Source of the DNA: Firmicutes bacterium CAG:24053_14
GTDB lineage: Bacteria > Bacillota > Clostridia > Oscillospirales > Oscillospiraceae
Assembly: GCA_001916715.1 (NCBI GenBank)
Contig: MNSZ01000072.1
Location: 64,606-83,846, forward strand
Reading direction: 5' to 3'
DNA length: 19,241 nt
The position numbers and the translations under genes were made by a program. Of the stretch, positions 15,699-19,241 are shown in pieces (the stretch's first letter is position 1; the number at the start of each line of letters is the position of its first letter). The notes beneath the pieces are model-generated. The model saw only the letters and a list, made by a program, of their open reading frames with translations, was not told the origin of the DNA and ran no database searches.

Positions 15699-15866
15699 AT
15701 GAACAGAAGATTGGTCGTATCAATACTGGCGATGCTCCTTGTGCTGACGATGATACTCAGCCTTGTGCTCACGGTTATCCCTGTGAGAGCCGATGGAGTC
15801 GAGCAGACTCCTTCCAACGAAGCCTCGGAGACCGTGCAGCAGTGTATCGCTGAAAATAATATTTGA
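15699..15866 (+). CDS. 55-residue predicted secreted mini-protein, possible EnvC-like remnant
   Basis: ATG at 15699, 10 bp after ftsX, opens a 55-codon frame. It starts MNRRLVVSILAMLLVLTMIL, a signal peptide with two arginines and a hydrophobic core to about residue 27, with a likely signal-peptidase site after PVRA (residue 31). The mature part would be about 24 polar residues (DGVEQTPSNEASETVQQC then IAENNI), including one cysteine. The upstream GAGG is spaced about 8 nt from the ATG. In many Firmicutes an EnvC/NlpD-like coiled-coil peptidase with a similar signal peptide sits between ftsX and the S41 peptidase; here only the signal peptide and a short tail exist. It may be a decayed remnant or a real short peptide; I cannot tell which. 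Confidence 0.55.
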   Translation: MNRRLVVSILAMLLVLTMILSLVLTVIPVRADGVEQTPSNEASETVQQCIAENNI

Positions 15867-15878
15867 TAGAATATGAGC

Positions 15879-15908
15879 TTGACTGGCGGCCTTGCGGCTG
15901 CCAGTCAA
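15879..15908. other. Perfect hairpin without T-run between the mini-protein and the S41 peptidase
   Basis: TTGACTGGC (15879-15887) pairs with GCCAGTCAA (15900-15908), extended by a G-T wobble and GCC/GGC around a TTGC loop. No T-run follows, so it is not an ordinary terminator. A second small hairpin, GCTCCG/CGGAGC, lies at 15931-15947. An mRNA-stability or processing role is possible. Confidence 0.5.
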
Positions 15909-15969
15909 ACGTACTGTTTAGCTGACGAAGGCTCCGAACTGCGGAGCGCCATAAAAAAGGAGAGATTGA

Positions 15970-17136
15970 ATGGAAAAACGATCACGCCCCGGTTTCGGCA
16001 GAAAATTTAAGTTCATACATCTTATAATAGTGGCTCTCGTGGTTATGGTCGTGACCGCGGCTGCAACTTATCTTATAACAACCGGCGGCTTCGGCGCGCA
16101 GAAATATTATAATGACGCCAAGGCGTATGTCGAGATCGAAAAGATCATCGAGGAAAACTATATTGGCGATGCCAACAGCGATACGCTGTATAACGCTGCT
16201 GCGTCAGCAATGGTTCGCAGCATTGACGATAAGTGGAGCTATTACATGAGCCCCGAGGAGTATGCGGCGTATAAGCTCTCTTCCGCAAACGAGTACGCCG
16301 GCATCGGAGTCAGCGTTAAGCTCAACGATAAGGGCAAATTTGAGATATTCGCAGTCGAGGACGGCACCCCGGCGGCCACCGCTGGACTCAATGTCGGACA
16401 GACCATAGTCTCCGTTGACGGTCAACTGACGGAGGGGATGACGACCGCTGAGCTTCAGGAGCTTATCCGCTCGAAGCTCAATAAAAACTTCCCGATGGTG
16501 ATTGCCGACGAAAAGGGAAACGAGTCGAGCGTCACGATATCCTGCGAGGTAATTTATAAAAATCCGATATCCTCAAAAATGCTTGAGAATAATATCGGCT
16601 ATATCAAAATCGAAAACTTTGAAGCCGGAAGCAGTGAAGGCGCGATCGGCGCTATCGAAAAGCTCACGGCAGAGGGCGCAAAGTCGTTCATATTCGATGT
16701 CCGCGATAATCCCGGCGGCCTTGTAAGCGAGCTTGTTTCGCTTTTGGACTATCTGCTGCCAGACGGCGATCTGTTTGTCAGCGTTGACAAAGCCGGAAAG
16801 GAAACCGTCCAAACCTCCGACAAGGTATGCCTGAGCGCAAAAATGGCCGTTCTCGTCAACGAAAACAGCTATAGCGCAGCCGAGTTTTTCGCGGCCGCTC
16901 TTCAGGAGTACGACTGGGCGACCATAGTCGGCGAGCACACAACAGGTAAGGCGAGAAGCCAGGTGACGATAGAGCTTTCAAACGGCGGTGCGATACACAT
17001 TTCGACAAAGAAGTATCTCACGCCGCAGCGCGTTGACCTTGCAGAAGCCGGCGGCATAAAGCCCGATATCGAGGCGCACAATACCGAAAAGGACACAACA
17101 GTCCAGCTCAATGCAGCGATAAAAGCGCTGAGCTGA
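15970..17136 (+). CDS. S41 family (CtpA-like) carboxy-terminal processing peptidase
   Basis: The 388-residue protein has a basic N-terminus and a signal-anchor helix (about 16-37, IHLIIVALVVMVVTAAATYL). An N-terminal helical part follows, then a PDZ domain (about 113-197, with ANEYAGIGVSVKLNDKG and GTPAATAGLNVGQTIVSVDG). The S41 catalytic core has NIGYIKIENF, FDVRDNPGG, the serine S302 in NENSYSAAEFF and the general-base K327 in GEHTTGKARSQ, a Ser-Lys dyad 25 residues apart as in CtpA. The active-site glycine-rich context (TTGKARSQ for the common TFGKGxVQ) is slightly divergent. It acts outside the membrane on unfolded or specific envelope proteins. AAGGAG lies 7 nt upstream. Its position after ftsEX fits control of cell-wall hydrolases. 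Confidence 0.94.
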   Translation: MEKRSRPGFGRKFKFIHLIIVALVVMVVTAAATYLITTGGFGAQKYYNDAKAYVEIEKIIEENYIGDANSDTLYNAAASAMVRSIDDKWSYYMSPEEYAAYKLSSANEYAGIGVSVKLNDKGKFEIFAVEDGTPAATAGLNVGQTIVSVDGQLTEGMTTAELQELIRSKLNKNFPMVIADEKGNESSVTISCEVIYKNPISSKMLENNIGYIKIENFEAGSSEGAIGAIEKLTAEGAKSFIFDVRDNPGGLVSELVSLLDYLLPDGDLFVSVDKAGKETVQTSDKVCLSAKMAVLVNENSYSAAEFFAAALQEYDWATIVGEHTTGKARSQVTIELSNGGAIHISTKKYLTPQRVDLAEAGGIKPDIEAHNTEKDTTVQLNAAIKALS

Positions 17137-17171
17137 GAGTTATAAATAAGGATAATAAAGGAGAGCTGAGT

Positions 17172-17660
17172 ATGGCTACCGAAAACAGATTTAAGATGAG
17201 TCAGGAGCGCCTTGACGCGCTCAAAAAGGAGCTTCTGTACCTTGAAACCGATAAGGCTAAGGAAGTCGCCGAGCAGATAAAAGAAGCGCGCAGCTTCGGA
17301 GACCTTTCCGAAAACAGCGAATACGACGAGGCGAAGACCGAGCAGGGCAAGCTCTATTCCAGAATTGCCGAGCTCAAGAGCCTTGTTGAGAATGCCGAGA
17401 TCGTCGAGAAGGTCGATACCGGCATGCGCAAGGGCGCAGTCACCCTCGGCAGCAGAGTCAAGGTTCGCGACCTTGATGATGGCTACGAAGAGGATTACAC
17501 AATTGTCGGCTCGCAGGAGGCAAACCCCATGGAAGGGCGCGTATCCGACGATTCGCCCTTTGGACGCGGCCTCTACGGTCACGTCGCAGGCGAGAAGATC
17601 ACCGTCGATGCACCGGCAGGTGAGCTGCACTTTGAGATACTTTCGGTAGAAAACGGTTAA
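17172..17660 (+). CDS. greA: Transcription elongation factor GreA
   Basis: The 162-residue protein has the N-terminal antiparallel coiled coil (about 10-80) whose tip GDLSENSEYDEAK holds the acidic residues D44 and E47 (E. coli D41 and E44). These reach the RNA polymerase active site to stimulate transcript cleavage. The C-terminal FKBP-like domain has VTLGSRVKV, YTIVGSQEANP and SDDSPFGRGLYGHVAGEK. GreA rescues backtracked RNA polymerase. AAGGAG precedes the ATG by 8 nt. It lies 35 bp after the S41 gene and 11 bp before lysS, so greA-lysS form a tight pair. Confidence 0.97.
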   Translation: MATENRFKMSQERLDALKKELLYLETDKAKEVAEQIKEARSFGDLSENSEYDEAKTEQGKLYSRIAELKSLVENAEIVEKVDTGMRKGAVTLGSRVKVRDLDDGYEEDYTIVGSQEANPMEGRVSDDSPFGRGLYGHVAGEKITVDAPAGELHFEILSVENG

Positions 17661-17671
17661 GAGGGAAATCT

Positions 17672-19241
17672 ATGAGTGAGAATAAGACAAACGAGAATGC
17701 AGCTACCGAGCAGGAGCTCAGCGAGCTGCTGCAAATAAGACGCGATAAGCTCAAGGCTTTGCAGGATGAAGGTAGAGATCCCTTCACTCAGACGCGATTT
17801 GTCAGAAGCGCGTACTCGACCGATATCAAGAACGATTATGAGTCGTTTGACGGCAAAACCGTCAAAGTTGCCGGCCGCATGATGTCAAAGCGCGGCATGG
17901 GCAAGGCAATATTCTGCCACATCAAGGATGACCGCGGCACGATTCAGCTGTACATCCGCAAGGACGCGGTGTCCGAACAGGAGTTTGCAGACTTCCGCAA
18001 GTACGATATCGGCGATATAATCGGCGTTACGGGCTTCGTTTTCAAGACCAAGACCGAGGAAATTTCCGTACATGTCGAGTCTGTCATGCTGCTTTCCAAG
18101 AGCCTGCGCCCGCTGCCCGAAAAGTTCCACGGCATGACCAGCACCGAGCTTAAATACCGCCAGCGCTATGTTGACCTCATCATGAGCGATGACAGCCGCC
18201 GCAATTTTGAGATCCGCTCGAAATTTATAAGCTATGTCCGCTCGTTCCTCGACGGCAGAGGCTACATGGAGGTTGAAACTCCCGTACTTAACACCATTTC
18301 CGGCGGCGCTACCGCTCGTCCGTTCATAACGCATCACAATACGCTGGATATAGACATGTTCCTGCGTATAGCGACCGAACTTAATCTCAAACGCCTTATT
18401 GTCGGCGGCATCGAGCGTGTGTACGAGATAGGCCGCATCTTCCGCAACGAGGGCATGGACACAAAGCACAATCCCGAGTTCACCACCGTTGAGCTTTATC
18501 AGTCCTATGCCGATTTTAACGACATGATGGATCTTTTCGAGGATCTTCTGTCGGGCGCCGCGATGCAGATCCTCGGCACCTATAAGTGTGCATGGCAGGG
18601 CGAAGAGATCGACCTCACTCCGGGCTGGGAGCGCCTTACCATGGCCGAGGCCGTTAAGAAATACGTCGGCGTTGATTTCATGGCGATAGAGGACGATGCA
18701 TCCGCCGTAGCCGCCGCAAAGGCCGCAGGCGTTGATATGGACAAGGTCGAGCCTACATGGGGTCACGCCCTGTACGAGAGCTTTGACCAGCTCGTTGAGG
18801 AAAAGCTCATCCAGCCTACGTTCATAACCATGCACCCGGTCGACGTGTCTCCGCTTGCAAAGCGCTCCCCCAAGGATCCGCGCCTGACCGAACGTTTTGA
18901 GCTGTTTATCTGCCGCAGCGAGATGGGCAATGCGTTTTCCGAGCTCAATGACCCCATTGACCAGAAGCAGCGCTTCCTCAAGCAGGTCGAGCTGCGCGCC
19001 AAGGGCGACGATGAGGCCGGCATGATGGACGATGACTTCATAAACGCGCTTGAGTACGGCATGCCTCCCACGGGCGGACTCGGTATCGGCATCGACCGCT
19101 GCGTAATGCTCCTGACCGGTGCAAGCTCCATTCGCGATGTCATTCTGTTCCCGACAATGAAATCCTTAGATGGTGTAAATAAGAAAAATGATGTAAATAA
19201 TACAGCTTCTGAAGCACCTGAAAAAAATGTAAAAACTGAGT
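17672..19241 (+). CDS. lysS: Class II lysyl-tRNA synthetase, runs off the window
   Basis: The frame from ATG 17672 (GAGGG upstream) is open to the window end, giving 523 residues with no stop. An N-terminal OB-fold anticodon-binding domain comes first (about 65-150, with KVAGRMMSKRGMGKAIFCHI). The class II catalytic core follows: RYVDLIMS, ETPVLNTISGGATARPFITH, motif 2 RIFRNEGMDTKHNPEFTTVE (R255 begins it), and motif 3 GLGIGIDRCVMLLTG (R476). The normal LysRS end, ILFPTMKS, falls at about residue 498. After it the frame continues with LDGVNKKNDVNNTASEAPEK and further K/N/E-rich residues of notably AT-rich composition, so the protein has a C-terminal extension whose end is outside the window. 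It charges tRNA-Lys in the cytosol. Confidence 0.95.
   Translation, partial: MSENKTNENAATEQELSELLQIRRDKLKALQDEGRDPFTQTRFVRSAYSTDIKNDYESFDGKTVKVAGRMMSKRGMGKAIFCHIKDDRGTIQLYIRKDAVSEQEFADFRKYDIGDIIGVTGFVFKTKTEEISVHVESVMLLSKSLRPLPEKFHGMTSTELKYRQRYVDLIMSDDSRRNFEIRSKFISYVRSFLDGRGYMEVETPVLNTISGGATARPFITHHNTLDIDMFLRIATELNLKRLIVGGIERVYEIGRIFRNEGMDTKHNPEFTTVELYQSYADFNDMMDLFEDLLSGAAMQILGTYKCAWQGEEIDLTPGWERLTMAEAVKKYVGVDFMAIEDDASAVAAAKAAGVDMDKVEPTWGHALYESFDQLVEEKLIQPTFITMHPVDVSPLAKRSPKDPRLTERFELFICRSEMGNAFSELNDPIDQKQRFLKQVELRAKGDDEAGMMDDDFINALEYGMPPTGGLGIGIDRCVMLLTGASSIRDVILFPTMKSLDGVNKKNDVNNTASEAPEKNVKTE

Noticed and set aside
17885..18835. Minus-strand open frame opposite lysS
   Set aside because: LysRS motifs 2 and 3 are intact on the plus strand; the reverse frame has no ribosome site or recognisable domain.

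Overview
The window looks like a chromosomal segment of an anaerobic Firmicute of class Clostridia, most likely in or near the Oscillospiraceae. This is inferred from gene content and order (rpsL-rpsG-fusA-tuf; ftsE-ftsX-S41 peptidase; greA-lysS), strong AGGAGG-type ribosome binding sites, moderate GC, and a 2-hydroxyacyl-CoA dehydratase and CoA-transferase typical of amino- or hydroxy-acid fermenters. No database search was possible, so the taxonomy is inference.

Left part (1-6212). The plus strand opens inside the 3' end of a 2-hydroxyacyl-CoA dehydratase-type subunit, followed by a 56-residue membrane protein. A bidirectional terminator (550-570) separates these from a minus-strand set: dapF, a sigma-70-family (ECF-like) sigma factor, and a membrane anti-sigma factor with an RsgI-like domain and two PepSY domains. 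Divergent from dapF, with its own near-consensus promoter, is a CoA-transferase of the 4-hydroxybutyrate/butyryl-CoA:acetate type. Back-to-back hairpins (4711-4820) separate it from a convergent minus-strand pair, a SAM-dependent methyltransferase and a TenA family protein.

Middle (6213-7087). This 875-bp divergent intergenic region holds two tandem, about 96 % identical, 276/277-bp elements. Each has roughly 27-bp terminal inverted repeats and nested internal hairpins. They look like non-autonomous mobile elements (MITE-like) and are the strongest candidate for something undescribed here. A near-consensus promoter then leads into the str operon: rpsL (TTG start), a 122-nt gap able to fold as a three-way junction, rpsG (GTG start), fusA and tuf, ending at a strong terminator.

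Right part (11532-19241). A minus-strand DUF4830-like membrane-anchored protein is divergent from an RsuA-family pseudouridine synthase. Next is a CdaR/PucR-type regulator with direct repeats overlapping its promoter, then ftsE-ftsX, a 55-residue secreted mini-protein where an EnvC-like FtsX partner is usually expected, an S41 (CtpA-like) peptidase, greA, and lysS. lysS runs off the window with an AT-rich extension past the normal LysRS end. FtsE/FtsX and the peptidase should act together in cell-wall remodelling at division; greA and lysS are housekeeping.
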